Shown here piece by piece: positions 32,986 to 42,117 of a stretch of DNA of 64,000 nucleotides. The notes beneath the pieces were generated by a model. That model was not told the origin of the DNA, searched no databases, and saw only the letters and a list, made by a program, of their open reading frames with translations. The stretch is from Hyphomicrobiales bacterium. Lineage in GTDB: Bacteria; Pseudomonadota; Alphaproteobacteria; Rhizobiales; Rhizobiaceae. The stretch covers positions 122,150-186,149 of the forward strand of contig UCIA01000030.1 of assembly GCA_900472295.1 (NCBI GenBank). Direction: 5' to 3'. How positions within the stretch are numbered: position 1 is the first letter of the stretch; every line of letters starts with the position of its first letter. Made by a program: the position numbers and the translations under genes.

Positions 32986-33006
32986 TAGATAAGTTGAGCT
33001 TATCTA
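32986..33006. promoter_or_regulatory. LysR operator palindrome
   Basis: Perfect 8-bp arms TAGATAAG (32986-32993) and CTTATCTA (32999-33006) with a 5-bp spacer. LysR boxes are AT-rich dyads of the T-N11-A kind. It lies 9 bp upstream of the regulator ATG and 55 bp upstream of the desaturase ATG. Confidence 0.6.
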
Positions 33007-33060
33007 ATTCGCATAAATCCTCGTTTTTCGAAAGGTTTCTTGTTGGAGTAGCTTGGCGAC

Positions 33061-33978
33061 ATGACCATTTCCACCCAGACCGAACCCAGAGACCATCGCG
33101 ACGTCATCGCCTCGCTGACCAATGAACAGCGCAGCCGCCTGACCGGCAAATCGGATGGGCCGGGTCTGGTCCAGCTCGCCTTTCATCTCGGTGGGATCAT
33201 CGTTATCGGAGCATTGATCGCGGCCAAGGTGCCGTACTGGCCGCTGCTGATGCTGCCGCAAGGCATCCTCATCGTCTTCCTGTTCACGCTGCTGCATGAG
33301 ACGGTGCACAGGACGGCTTTCGAGACGCAGTGGCTCAACGATGCTGTCGCGCGATTCTGTAGCCTGGCGATCGCGCTGCCGGCCGACTGGTTCCGCTACT
33401 TCCACTTCGCCCATCACCGTTTCACCCAGGATCCCGACAACGACCCGGAGCTCGCCTTTCCGAAACCGGAGACGATGCGGCAATACATCGTCCACGTCTC
33501 GGGTCTGCCGGTGTGGCGGGGACATTTGCAGACGCTTTGGACCAACGCCACCGGCGGCTGCCGCGACAGCTACGTACCGCCGAAAGGCCTGCCCAAGGTG
33601 AAGGCCGAGGCCCGTGCCATGATCGCCTTCTATGTCGTGATCGCGGCGCTTGGCGTGTGGTTCAAGGCAAGCGTGCTGCTCTATGTCTGGATCGTGCCGG
33701 CGCTGCTTGGCCAGCCATTCCTCAGGCTTTATTTGCTGGCCGAACATGGCCGCTGCCCGCTCGTCGCCAACATGCTGGAAAACACCAGGACGACATTGAC
33801 CAACTGGCTGGTGCGCAAGGTCGCATGGAACATGCCGTACCACGCCGAGCACCATGCCTATCCCGGCGTGCCGTTCCATCAGCTGCCGGCGTTCCACCAG
33901 CTGATCGAGCGGCATCTCAAAGTGGTCGAGCCCGGCTATGTCAGCTTCCATGAGAAATACATCGAGACGCTGCGCTGA
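33061..33978 (+). CDS. Membrane fatty acid desaturase / hydroxylase family protein
   Basis: Di-iron membrane enzyme of 305 residues with four or so membrane helices (about 40-60, 65-85, 185-215). The three histidine boxes are all present: HETVHR (about 80), HFAHHRFTQD (about 115) and HAEHHAYP (about 261). The substrate could be a fatty acyl chain, a carotenoid ring or a sterol-like lipid; the boxes do not decide. The LysR divergent gene and palindrome suggest regulated expression. Confidence 0.9.
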   Translation: MTISTQTEPRDHRDVIASLTNEQRSRLTGKSDGPGLVQLAFHLGGIIVIGALIAAKVPYWPLLMLPQGILIVFLFTLLHETVHRTAFETQWLNDAVARFCSLAIALPADWFRYFHFAHHRFTQDPDNDPELAFPKPETMRQYIVHVSGLPVWRGHLQTLWTNATGGCRDSYVPPKGLPKVKAEARAMIAFYVVIAALGVWFKASVLLYVWIVPALLGQPFLRLYLLAEHGRCPLVANMLENTRTTLTNWLVRKVAWNMPYHAEHHAYPGVPFHQLPAFHQLIERHLKVVEPGYVSFHEKYIETLR

Positions 33979-33990
33979 AGCGTTCGGTCG

Positions 33991-35157
33991 TCAGCGTAGC
34001 GTCTGCTCGACAAGCGTGGAGAAATAGCGAAGCACGGTAGGAACGATGGCGTCGTTGAAGACGTAGCGATCGCCATGCAGGCCTTCGCCCGGCCCGACCG
34101 CGCCGGCGCCGATCCACGCATAGCAGCCGCCGGCTTCGCGAACCATGTAGGCGAAATCCTCGCAGCCGAGACTCGGGTTGAATGCGGTTTCGACCTGCTC
34201 GCGACCGACGACGGCGGTGGCGGCCTGGACGGCCCGGTCCGTCGCGGCCGACGTGTTGACCAGCGGCGGATAGCCTTTTCGATAGCCGAGCTTGGCGGTC
34301 AGGCTGTGCGCCGAGGCGATACCGTTTGCGATGTCCCCGATCAGTCTTTCGCAATGATCGGACAAAGCGGGCTCGAAGAAGCGGCAGGTTCCCTGCAGCC
34401 AGACCTTGCCCGGCACGATGTTGCCGACATTGCCGCCGTGGATCTGCGTGATCGAGACGACCAGTGCCGTCTGCGGGTCGACCGAGCGGCTGACGATGCG
34501 TTGCACGGCCTGGACGAAGGCGCCGGCCGCAAGCACAGGATCGTCGCCGAGCTGCGGCATGGCGGCATGCGCGCCGGTCCCTTCAAAACTCAGTTCAAAA
34601 GTGTCGACAGCCGCCATCATCGCCCCGGCACGGGCCGCTATCGTTCCCAGCGGCAGCCCGGGCCAGTTGTGGACGGCGTAGACGCCTTCAACCGGGAAGC
34701 GCTCGAACAGCCCGTCCTCGATCATGCGCATACTGCCGCCTTCATTCTCTTCCGCCGGCTGGAAGATGAAATAGACGGTGCCGTTGAAGGCTCTGCTGTC
34801 GGCCAACAGCCTGGCGGCGCCGAGCAGCATCGCGGTGTGGCCGTCATGGCCGCAGGCATGCATCACGCCATCCTTCTTCGATGCGTATGGCAATCCCGTC
34901 TTTTCCAGCACGGGCAAGGCATCGAGTTCGGCCCGAAGCCCGATGGCGCGTGTCCCCGGTCGCCCCTTGAGAACGCCGACCACGCCCGTTCCCCCTATGC
35001 CTTCATGGATTTCGTCGAGCCCGAAGGCGCGCAGTCTGTCGGCAACGAAACGCGCGGTATCGTGTTCGCCGAAGCCGAGCTCCGGATTGGCGTGGATATG
35101 ATGCCGCCATTCCACCACTTGTGGGGTGAGGGCAGCGATAGGGTCGTTGTGCAGCAT
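33991..35157 (-). CDS. M20 family amidohydrolase (hippurate-hydrolase/IAA-amino-acid-hydrolase type)
   Basis: Zinc-dependent amidohydrolase that cleaves N-acyl amino acids or related amides, 388 residues. Motifs: VEWRHHIHANPELGF, the metal site HACGHDGHTAML, the catalytic-Glu segment PAEENEGG, the dimer-domain GTGAHAAMP, and LGCEDFAYM near the C-terminus. ATG 35157 is chosen for its AAGGAG five bases upstream; the frame extends 107 codons upstream without family features. An AraC regulator is divergent. Confidence 0.93.
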   Translation of the reverse strand: MLHNDPIAALTPQVVEWRHHIHANPELGFGEHDTARFVADRLRAFGLDEIHEGIGGTGVVGVLKGRPGTRAIGLRAELDALPVLEKTGLPYASKKDGVMHACGHDGHTAMLLGAARLLADSRAFNGTVYFIFQPAEENEGGSMRMIEDGLFERFPVEGVYAVHNWPGLPLGTIAARAGAMMAAVDTFELSFEGTGAHAAMPQLGDDPVLAAGAFVQAVQRIVSRSVDPQTALVVSITQIHGGNVGNIVPGKVWLQGTCRFFEPALSDHCERLIGDIANGIASAHSLTAKLGYRKGYPPLVNTSAATDRAVQAATAVVGREQVETAFNPSLGCEDFAYMVREAGGCYAWIGAGAVGPGEGLHGDRYVFNDAIVPTVLRYFSTLVEQTLR

Positions 35158-35247
35158 TGCGCTCTCCTTGCCGGCCGTCGTAAATTCGGCCGTGTCGGGA
35201 CCAGCAGGTAGAATGTTGCGCCGGCAGCGTCTTGAACAGGATTGACC

Positions 35248-36093
35248 GTGTCGGGAACCCAACAGCCGCAGGAGACGTCGCAGTTCTGGCGTCATCCCCG
35301 CTTTCGCGACCTCGGAATGCTCAAGGCGCGCTTCACCCGGCATCGCTACCAGCTGCACACGCATCCTACCTATGTCGTCGCTCTGATCACCCATGGCTGC
35401 GAGCGCGTCCGCATCGGCAACGAGAGCGTTGTCGCGCCAGCGGGGACGGTCCTCCTCGTCAATCCGGAGGTGTGGCATGACGGCGAGGCGGGCGCCGATC
35501 AGGGCTGGGCATACCGCACCTTCTATCCATCCATCTCGCTGATGGAGACGATCTCAGGCGAGCTCGGGCAGGATCGTGCGCCGCTGTTTTCACAAGCGAT
35601 CGTCAATGATGCCGACCTCGTCCAGGCGGTGGCCGCAGCACATCAGGGCTCGATATCAGGCGACGCCACAAGTGCCGAGACATCCATGTTGATTGCTTTG
35701 CGCAAGCTTGTTCTGCGCCACGGCGATTGGGGCGGCCGGCGCGAGGCTGTCGAAAGCTTCGGATCGAAAAGCCGGCTGCGGGTCTATGAACAGGTTATCG
35801 AGGATCATCTAAGCACGGACCTCGATTTGCAGCGGCTCGCCGAAGCCGCAGGCGTGACGCGCTTTCAAGTCATCCGGGATTTCAGGAAGGTGCTGGGTCT
35901 CACGCCCGCTTCCTTCATCCGCGACCGCAGGCTGCGCCGCGCCGATCTCCTGATCCGGCAAGGCGCAGATCTCGCGGATGCCGCCTTTGCCGCTGGCTTC
36001 TCCGACCAGAGCCATCTCTCCCGCACTTTCCGCGCCGCGCATGGGATGACGCCTGGGATGTTCAGGCGCGCCGGGACGCTGCCCTCGTCTTGA
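35248..36093 (+). CDS. AraC family transcriptional regulator
   Basis: Regulator of 281 residues. The N-terminal cupin arm (about 8-140; FTRHRYQLHTHPTYVVALIT, PAGTVLLVNPEVWHDGE) is followed by two C-terminal helix-turn-helix motifs (about 178-275; LQRLAEAAGVTRFQVIRDFR, DAAFAAGFSDQSHLSRTFRA). GTG 35248 is preferred since ACAGGA ends about six bases upstream; TTG 35242 is too close. Its 3' end overlaps that of the convergent GGDEF-EAL gene by 32 bp. The divergent M20 gene is the likely target. Confidence 0.92.
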   Translation: MSGTQQPQETSQFWRHPRFRDLGMLKARFTRHRYQLHTHPTYVVALITHGCERVRIGNESVVAPAGTVLLVNPEVWHDGEAGADQGWAYRTFYPSISLMETISGELGQDRAPLFSQAIVNDADLVQAVAAAHQGSISGDATSAETSMLIALRKLVLRHGDWGGRREAVESFGSKSRLRVYEQVIEDHLSTDLDLQRLAEAAGVTRFQVIRDFRKVLGLTPASFIRDRRLRRADLLIRQGADLADAAFAAGFSDQSHLSRTFRAAHGMTPGMFRRAGTLPSS

Positions 36094-38200
36094 GCAGCCG
36101 AGCCATGTCGGCCGCCTTTGACGGCATGCCGATCAGAAAGCCCTGCGCCTCGACGCAGCCAGCCTTGCGCAGAATCTCGAGTTGGGCTTCGGTCTCGACG
36201 CCTTCGGCGGTGACGGTGATGCCAAGTTCGGCACCAAGCCCGATGATCGTGCGCACGATCGCCGCCGTATCCTTGTTGTCGATATCATGGATGAACGACC
36301 GGTCGATCTTGATCTTGTCGACGGGGAAACGCCGGAGATAGCTGAGCGACGAATAGCCGATGCCGAAATCGTCGAGCGCGATGCGGATGCCGAGGTCGCG
36401 CAACTGCCTCAGCGTCTTCAGCACCATGTCGCTTTCATCCATCAGCACCGTTTCGGTGATCTCCAGTTCGAGCCGGCTGGCCGGCACACCGGAAACGGCC
36501 AGCGCCGAAATCACGCTGCGGGCAAAGTCGACGCTTCTGATCTGCACGGCCGAGACGTTGACGGCGATGCGCATTCCAGGCGGCCAGCCGGCGGCCACGC
36601 TGCAGGCCTCTTTCAGCGCCCATTCGCCCAGCGGCACGATCAGCCCGCTGTCTTCGGCGGCCGCAATGAAATCGTCGGGCGCCACCAGGCCGCGCGTCGG
36701 TGAATTCCAGCGCATCAAGGCTTCGGCGCCGGCGATTTCGCCTGACGCGATGTTGGTGATCGGCTGGAAGTCCAGTGCGAATTGCTGCCGCTTCAGTGCC
36801 GTCTCTAGATCGGTTTCGAGCGTCCGGCGCTCGCGCACCATGGCATCCATGCCGGGCTCGAAAAAGCGGTAGACGTTGCGGCCTTCGCTCTTGCCGCTGT
36901 AGAGCGCAGTGTCGGCGTTCTTTAAAAGCGTATCGGCGTCCTTGCCGTCACCTGGATACAACGCGATGCCAAGGCTGATGCCGACATGCATGTCGCGGCC
37001 CTTGTCGCGAAACGGTTGGCTGACGACGGAGACAATGCGCTTTGCCAGTTTTTCCGCGTCCGCAGCACCTTTGGGATTGAACTGCAGGATGGCGAACTCG
37101 TCGCCGCCGAGACGGGCGACCACGTCGGTCTCGCTGCGCAGGCCGTGTCGCAGCCGCTCGGCCACGCACTTCAGCAACCAGTCGCCGGCGGGATGCCCCC
37201 AGGTGTCGTTGACGGCCTTGAAGCGATCGAGGTCGAGCGAGAAGATCGCCAGCGGTGTGTCAGGAGTTTCGCCCAGCGCCTGGTCGAGCCGTTCACGGAA
37301 CATCGAGCGGTTGGGCAGGTCTGTCAGCGTGTCGTAATGGGCAAGGTGGCTCATGCGTTCTTCGGCGCGCCGGCGCTCGGTGACGTCTTCGAAGGTTGCG
37401 ACCCAGCCGCCGCCGGCAAGCGGCCGGCGCGAAACAAACAGCGTGCGGCCATCGACCAGTTCGCGGTGGCTCGAGCGGGCTTGGCCGGCCTCCAGGGTTG
37501 CCTTTGTCTTTGCCACCTCGACATCGATGTCGATGGGCACAAAGATACCGAGGCGAACGAGCTTTTCCAGCATCTGCCTATGTGTCGTGCCGAGCGGGAA
37601 ATCAGCCGCTTTTGCCTTGCACAAATCCAGAAAGCGCTGGTTGCGCACAATCAGCCGGCTTTCCGAGCTGTACATCAGCAGGCCTTGCGACATGTTGGCC
37701 AGGGCCGCATCGAAGCGCCGGTGCTGCTCCTTCAGTTCCTGCTCGGCCCGCCTTTGCTCGGTGATGTCCTCATAGATCGACACCCAGCCGCCTGAAGCCA
37801 GCGGCCGGTGCGTGATGGAGACGATGCGGCCATCCGATAGTATCTCCTCGTAAGTCGAAGCTTGCGCGCGATCGATATAGGGCTTGCGGATGGCATAGAG
37901 GTCGGCGGCGCCCTGCGAGGCGACGCCGATGTCGACGCTGTGCTGAAGGATATCGAAGAACACGATGCCTGGCCGCACGATCTCGTCATCGAGGTGGAAG
38001 ATGCTGACATAGTTGCTGTTGCAAATGATCATCCGCTCGTCGGCGTCGAACATGCACAGACCATGCGACATGTTTTCTATGGCGGCCGAAAAGCGCTCGT
38101 TCTGCTCGCGCAGTTCGTCGGTGATCTGCCGCGTCACGGCTACGCCTCCGGCCGCCCGTCTGCGGGCGGGCGAACCACCCTTGACGTGTGAGACGGACAT
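36062..38200 (-). CDS. PAS-PAS-GGDEF-EAL cyclic-di-GMP signalling protein
   Basis: Cytoplasmic protein of 712 residues that can make and/or break c-di-GMP. Two PAS_7-type domains (about 38-150 and 165-275; ENMSHGLCMFDADERMI and ANMSQGLLMYSSESRL) are followed by GGDEF (about 283-445; RLGGDEFAIL intact) and EAL (about 455-705). The EAL domain keeps AEALMRW, ELEITETVL, LDDFGIGYSSLSYLRRF and TAEGVETEAQ. Both catalytic motifs look intact, but the inhibitory RxxD motif before GGDEF is altered (RSETD). No membrane helix is seen. Overlaps the AraC gene tail to tail. Confidence 0.93.
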   Translation of the reverse strand: MSVSHVKGGSPARRRAAGGVAVTRQITDELREQNERFSAAIENMSHGLCMFDADERMIICNSNYVSIFHLDDEIVRPGIVFFDILQHSVDIGVASQGAADLYAIRKPYIDRAQASTYEEILSDGRIVSITHRPLASGGWVSIYEDITEQRRAEQELKEQHRRFDAALANMSQGLLMYSSESRLIVRNQRFLDLCKAKAADFPLGTTHRQMLEKLVRLGIFVPIDIDVEVAKTKATLEAGQARSSHRELVDGRTLFVSRRPLAGGGWVATFEDVTERRRAEERMSHLAHYDTLTDLPNRSMFRERLDQALGETPDTPLAIFSLDLDRFKAVNDTWGHPAGDWLLKCVAERLRHGLRSETDVVARLGGDEFAILQFNPKGAADAEKLAKRIVSVVSQPFRDKGRDMHVGISLGIALYPGDGKDADTLLKNADTALYSGKSEGRNVYRFFEPGMDAMVRERRTLETDLETALKRQQFALDFQPITNIASGEIAGAEALMRWNSPTRGLVAPDDFIAAAEDSGLIVPLGEWALKEACSVAAGWPPGMRIAVNVSAVQIRSVDFARSVISALAVSGVPASRLELEITETVLMDESDMVLKTLRQLRDLGIRIALDDFGIGYSSLSYLRRFPVDKIKIDRSFIHDIDNKDTAAIVRTIIGLGAELGITVTAEGVETEAQLEILRKAGCVEAQGFLIGMPSKAADMARLLKTRAASRRA

Positions 38201-38268
38201 GAGGTGCGCCTATCGACCGTGATCGAAACACGACACTCTGGTGGGTCGCTGGTTAATTTAACGTATTT

Positions 38269-38907
38269 TCAATCAGCCGAATGCATGGCAACCACCGTCT
38301 GGCGCTGCTTTTCGAGCGCGGCGTAGCGCTTGAGGAATGCCGCTTGTGCTGAGGTGACCGAGCGCGGCGTGAAATCGAAGCGGTCGGCGTTGAAGCCGCG
38401 CGGGCGGCCGAAAAACTCCGTCGCTTCCGCTGCCGAGAAGCCGGCAAGCAGCGTCGCTTCAAAGTAGGCTGCGATCTGGTCGGCGCGCTTGATCTCCTTG
38501 CGCAGCGTAGCACCGAGTTCCGGCGGCAGCGAAAAGCGCAGGTGGATGGCGCGCTGCAGCCGCAGTTCGCAGTCCTTGTAGGAGCCGCCCATCACCGATT
38601 TGAACGGCGAGATCATGTCGCCGATGACATATTCCGGCGCATCATGCAGCAGGGCCGCCAGCCTTGCATCGGCCGAGGCGTCCGGCTGCAACTCGCTGAA
38701 CAACGCCTCGACCAGCAGCGAATGCTGGGCGACCGAAAGGGCGTGATCGCCACGGGTCTGGCCGTTCCAGCGGGCGACGCGGGCAAGCCCGTGGGCGATG
38801 TCGGAGATTTCGATGTCGAGCGGCGAGGGGTCGAGCAGATCGAGCCGCCGTCCCGAGAGCATGCGCTGCCAGGCGCGCGGCGGCGCTCCAACGCGGTCGG
38901 CAGCCAT
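38269..38907 (-). CDS. HD-domain phosphohydrolase, YfbR-like
   Basis: Metal-dependent phosphohydrolase of 212 residues. The HD residues are in HALSVAQHSLLV and ALLHDAPEYVIGDMISPFK, which resemble 5'-deoxynucleotidase YfbR, and LRKEIKRADQIAAYFEATLL gives the third metal site. Dephosphorylation of dNMPs is the family's activity and the likely role here. Its ATG overlaps the ygfZ stop by one base (TGATG on the minus strand). Confidence 0.88.
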   Translation of the reverse strand: MAADRVGAPPRAWQRMLSGRRLDLLDPSPLDIEISDIAHGLARVARWNGQTRGDHALSVAQHSLLVEALFSELQPDASADARLAALLHDAPEYVIGDMISPFKSVMGGSYKDCELRLQRAIHLRFSLPPELGATLRKEIKRADQIAAYFEATLLAGFSAAEATEFFGRPRGFNADRFDFTPRSVTSAQAAFLKRYAALEKQRQTVVAMHSAD

Positions 38908-39767
38908 CAGGCGTCCTCCGCGCCGACCGCTTCCCTGGGAAAGCTGAACTTTGCCCAGGCGGGAATAGCGAGCGACACAGCGACATCACCGGCCAGGATA
39001 GGCTGGTCGGCGTCGAGCGCCGCCTTGACCCTGTCGATGCGGGCTATGGCGAGGCCTGTCGTTCCTTCGCTGGAGCCGAGCGTGCCGACCGGCCGCCCCG
39101 CCACCGTCAGTTCCGTGCCCGATGGGGGCAAGGCATGGTCGGCCGAAACGATCAGCACCCGCCGTCTGGCGGTGCCGCGATGCTGCATGCGCGAGACCAC
39201 TTCCTGGCCGACATAGCAGCCCTTATTGAAGCCGACGCCACCGGTCTCGTCGAGCAGCACGTCATGCGGGAAGGCGTCGCCGAGCTGATAGTCGGAACCG
39301 CTTTCGGCAATGCCGCTGGCGATGCGGAGCGCCTGCCACGCCGCTGGGTCGCCGCCCGCTGGCGTAGCGCCATAGCTGCGCCTGACGGCCACTTCACCGA
39401 AGCGTGCATCGGAAATGTCAGTTGAATCAGTTTGTGAGGCGGTTGAATCGGTCCCCCACGCAACCGTCACAAACCCCTGATCCTGCTTGGCAATCTCGAC
39501 CTTGGCGCGCAGCTTGTAGAGCGTCAGCCGGCGCAGGAAATCATCGGCAACATCAGCGCGGCATTCCAGCCGGAAGCCATTCTCGCCGCTGCGCGAAATC
39601 AGGAAATCGAACAGGATCTTGCCTTGTGGCGACAGCAGCGCGCCGGGTTTTGCCACGTAGGGGGCCAGCGCATCGAGGTCGGTGGTGAGGATGTTCTGCA
39701 AAAAATGCTCGGCATCCGGGCCTGACACGGAAATGACGGCGCGGTCTTTGAGCTGGGCAAAGGGCAT
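38907..39767 (-). CDS. ygfZ: Folate-binding protein YgfZ (Fe-S cluster assembly)
   Basis: Tetrahydrofolate-binding protein that supports iron-sulfur enzyme maturation, 286 residues. It resembles the T-protein of the glycine cleavage system and has the family signature KGCYVGQEVVSRMQHRG (K-G-C-Y-x-G-Q-E) with the reactive Cys. The start MPFAQLKDRAVISVSGPDAE at ATG 39767 fits; the longer frame would overlap the divergent dihydroorotase-like gene. It is coupled to the HD gene. Confidence 0.92.
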   Translation of the reverse strand: MPFAQLKDRAVISVSGPDAEHFLQNILTTDLDALAPYVAKPGALLSPQGKILFDFLISRSGENGFRLECRADVADDFLRRLTLYKLRAKVEIAKQDQGFVTVAWGTDSTASQTDSTDISDARFGEVAVRRSYGATPAGGDPAAWQALRIASGIAESGSDYQLGDAFPHDVLLDETGGVGFNKGCYVGQEVVSRMQHRGTARRRVLIVSADHALPPSGTELTVAGRPVGTLGSSEGTTGLAIARIDRVKAALDADQPILAGDVAVSLAIPAWAKFSFPREAVGAEDA

Positions 39768-39849
39768 GGGCGAAAAGGAACCTGATCTTGCAAAAGGGCC
39801 AGCCTTTACGTAAGCCGACGATACTCCCCCCGCAAGAGACCGAACGCCC

Positions 39850-41181
39850 ATGGCAACCACCTACGACCTCATCCTGACAGGCGGCATAGTGGTCAACCAT
39901 GATGGCGAGGGCGCGCGCGATGTCGGCGTCAAGAACGGTCGCATCGCGGCCATTGGCGATCTCAGCCAGGCCTCCGCCGGCGAGAGCATCGACTGTCGCG
40001 GCCTGCACGTCCTGCCCGGCGTCATCGACAGCCAGGTTCATTTCCGCGAGCCGGGGCTGGAGCACAAGGAAGATCTCGAGAGCGGGTCGCGCGCGGCCGT
40101 TCTGGGCGGCGTCACCGCCGTCTTCGAAATGCCCAACACCAACCCGCTGACCACCAGCGAGGCAGCCCTTGCCGACAAGATAGAGCGCGCCACCAGCCGC
40201 ATGCATTGCGACTTTGCCTTCTGGGTCGGCGGCACGCGCGAAAACGCCGGCGATGTCGGCGAACTCGAACGGTTGCCCGGTGCTGCCGGGATCAAGGTGT
40301 TCATGGGTTCGTCCACCGGCGATCTGCTGGTCGAGGACGATGAGGGCGTCGCATCGATCCTGCGCAACACCCGCCGCCGCGCCGCCTTCCATTCCGAGGA
40401 CGAGTTCAGGCTGCGCGAGCGCCTTGGCCTGCGCGTTGAAGGCGACCCGTCATCGCACCCAGTCTGGCGCGATGAGATCGCTGCCTTGCGCTGCACCGAG
40501 CGACTGGTGCGCATCGCGCGAAACACCCGCGCCCGCATCCATGTCCTGCACATCTCGACGGCGGAAGAAATCCTTTTCCTCGAACAGCACAAGGATGTCG
40601 CCACTTGCGAGGCAACGCCGCATCATTTGACGCTCGCGGCCGACGACTATGCGCGGTTGGGCACGCTGATCCAGATGAATCCGCCGGTGCGGGCGGCGCG
40701 CCATCGCGACGGCGTCTGGCACGGCATTGCGCAAGGCATTGTCGATGTTCTGGGCTCGGACCATGCCCCGCACACGCTGGCCGAGAAGGCAAAGCCCTAT
40801 CCGGCCTCGCCATCGGGGATGACCGGGGTGCAGACGCTGGTGCCGATCATGCTCGATCACGTCAATGCCGGCCGGCTGACCCTGCAGCGCTTCGTCGACC
40901 TCGCCAGCCACGGCCCGCAGCGTATCTTCGGCATGGCCAGGAAAGGCCGCATCGCAGCGGGTTACGACGCCGATTTCACCATTGTCGACATGAAGCGGCG
41001 CGAGACCATCACCAATGCGCAGGCCGGCTCCAAGGCCGGCTGGACGCCTTATGACGGCAAGCAAGTGACCGGCTGGCCGGTCGGTACTATCGTGCGCGGC
41101 CGTCGCGTGATGTGGGACGGCGAGATCGTCACGCCTGGACAGGGCAAAACGGTGGAGTTTTCCGAGGCGCTGCCAACATAG
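39850..41181 (+). CDS. Dihydroorotase-like amidohydrolase with altered metal site
   Basis: COG0044-type amidohydrolase of 443 residues. It has the dihydroorotase signature VHFREPGLEHKEDLESGSRA and the carbamylated-Lys position Lys149 in GIKVFMG. Metal His181 (FHSED), His234 (HVLHIS) and catalytic Asp304 (GSDHAPH) are also present. However, the first His of the N-terminal HxH metal motif is Gln62 (DSQVHFR). It may be a variant cyclic-amide hydrolase or a weakly active PyrX-like protein; plain dihydroorotase activity should not be assumed. Divergent from ygfZ. Confidence 0.82.
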   Translation: MATTYDLILTGGIVVNHDGEGARDVGVKNGRIAAIGDLSQASAGESIDCRGLHVLPGVIDSQVHFREPGLEHKEDLESGSRAAVLGGVTAVFEMPNTNPLTTSEAALADKIERATSRMHCDFAFWVGGTRENAGDVGELERLPGAAGIKVFMGSSTGDLLVEDDEGVASILRNTRRRAAFHSEDEFRLRERLGLRVEGDPSSHPVWRDEIAALRCTERLVRIARNTRARIHVLHISTAEEILFLEQHKDVATCEATPHHLTLAADDYARLGTLIQMNPPVRAARHRDGVWHGIAQGIVDVLGSDHAPHTLAEKAKPYPASPSGMTGVQTLVPIMLDHVNAGRLTLQRFVDLASHGPQRIFGMARKGRIAAGYDADFTIVDMKRRETITNAQAGSKAGWTPYDGKQVTGWPVGTIVRGRRVMWDGEIVTPGQGKTVEFSEALPT

Positions 41182-41196
41182 CCGGGCGACAAAAGC

Positions 41197-42000
41197 TCAA
41201 TCCCCGGCGACAAAAAACGTCCACTGACCGGCGGGCGTGATGCCGACGCGGTAGAAGATGTAGGCGCCGAACTGCTTCATGTCGTCATAGTCGCCGGCGG
41301 TGACGATCTTGAACAACTCGACCCGCTGCCTGGCGTCCAGCTTGTCCAGCGGAAGGGAGAAGAAATACGGCCAGACATAGAGCTCCTGCGGCGTGCCGAT
41401 GTCGACATGGACATAGCCGGCATTGAGCACCTCTTCTAGGATGGCGAGGATTTCCTGGCCTTCCTTGTCGCCGGACAGCCCCTTCAGAAAGGCGATCGGG
41501 TCGCCCTCGATCTCGCCCAGCGACAATTGCGTCTGGGTGTTGCCCTGGCCGATCAGCGGCCGCAGCTTCTCGATGTCTCCGCTGACGCAGGCCTCGACCA
41601 TCAAATCGCGCATGCGCCTGACGGGCTCCGGCAGTTTGGAAAGGTCGTAGACGACTTCAGGCGTGGGCTCATCGGGATCGGCACGCGGGTTGGCCACGCC
41701 GCCATCATTGGCGGGGGCTTCCGGTTGGCTTTGTTCGGGCTCCGTGGGCGATTTCGGCTGGCTGGCGGCCGGTGGCGTCGTGCCGGGCAGATCAGGCATT
41801 GGAACTGAATTTTCAGACGGCGCCGTCTGGCCATTGGCTGGTGGTCCGGCAGGCGCTGGAAGTTCCTCTCGCTTGATCTCGCTCAGCGCGTAGGCAGGGT
41901 TGCTGGTCAGAACAAGCGCCAGCGGGATCGCGGCGCAGGAAGCGGCAAGCCAGATGCTGAGGACCATGCCGCGAGGCTGGCCTGACATCGAAAAATTCAC
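41197..42000 (-). CDS. Exported protein of unknown function with Pro-rich linker
   Basis: A 267-residue protein starting at GTG 42000, with AAGGAG nine bases upstream. An N-terminal signal segment (MVLSIWLAASCAAIPLALVL, about 13-32) with a probable cleavage after AYA leads to a Pro/Gln/Glu-rich linker (about 45-105). A folded C-terminal domain follows (about 110-267; PVRRMRDLMVEACVSGDIEK, VHVDIGTPQELYVWPYFFSL). I do not recognise a characterised family; it resembles conserved hypothetical periplasmic proteins of Rhizobiales. Confidence 0.7.
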   Translation of the reverse strand: MNFSMSGQPRGMVLSIWLAASCAAIPLALVLTSNPAYALSEIKREELPAPAGPPANGQTAPSENSVPMPDLPGTTPPAASQPKSPTEPEQSQPEAPANDGGVANPRADPDEPTPEVVYDLSKLPEPVRRMRDLMVEACVSGDIEKLRPLIGQGNTQTQLSLGEIEGDPIAFLKGLSGDKEGQEILAILEEVLNAGYVHVDIGTPQELYVWPYFFSLPLDKLDARQRVELFKIVTAGDYDDMKQFGAYIFYRVGITPAGQWTFFVAGD

Positions 42001-42117
42001 CGCTTGCCTCTCCTTGGGCCTGCACCCCTTCAGGTTGCAGGCATGATGCCTAAACGGCGCGCTCTCGTCAAAGAACAAAGGCGCCAGGCTCTGCTATGCG
42101 TCCAACGGACGCGCCGT

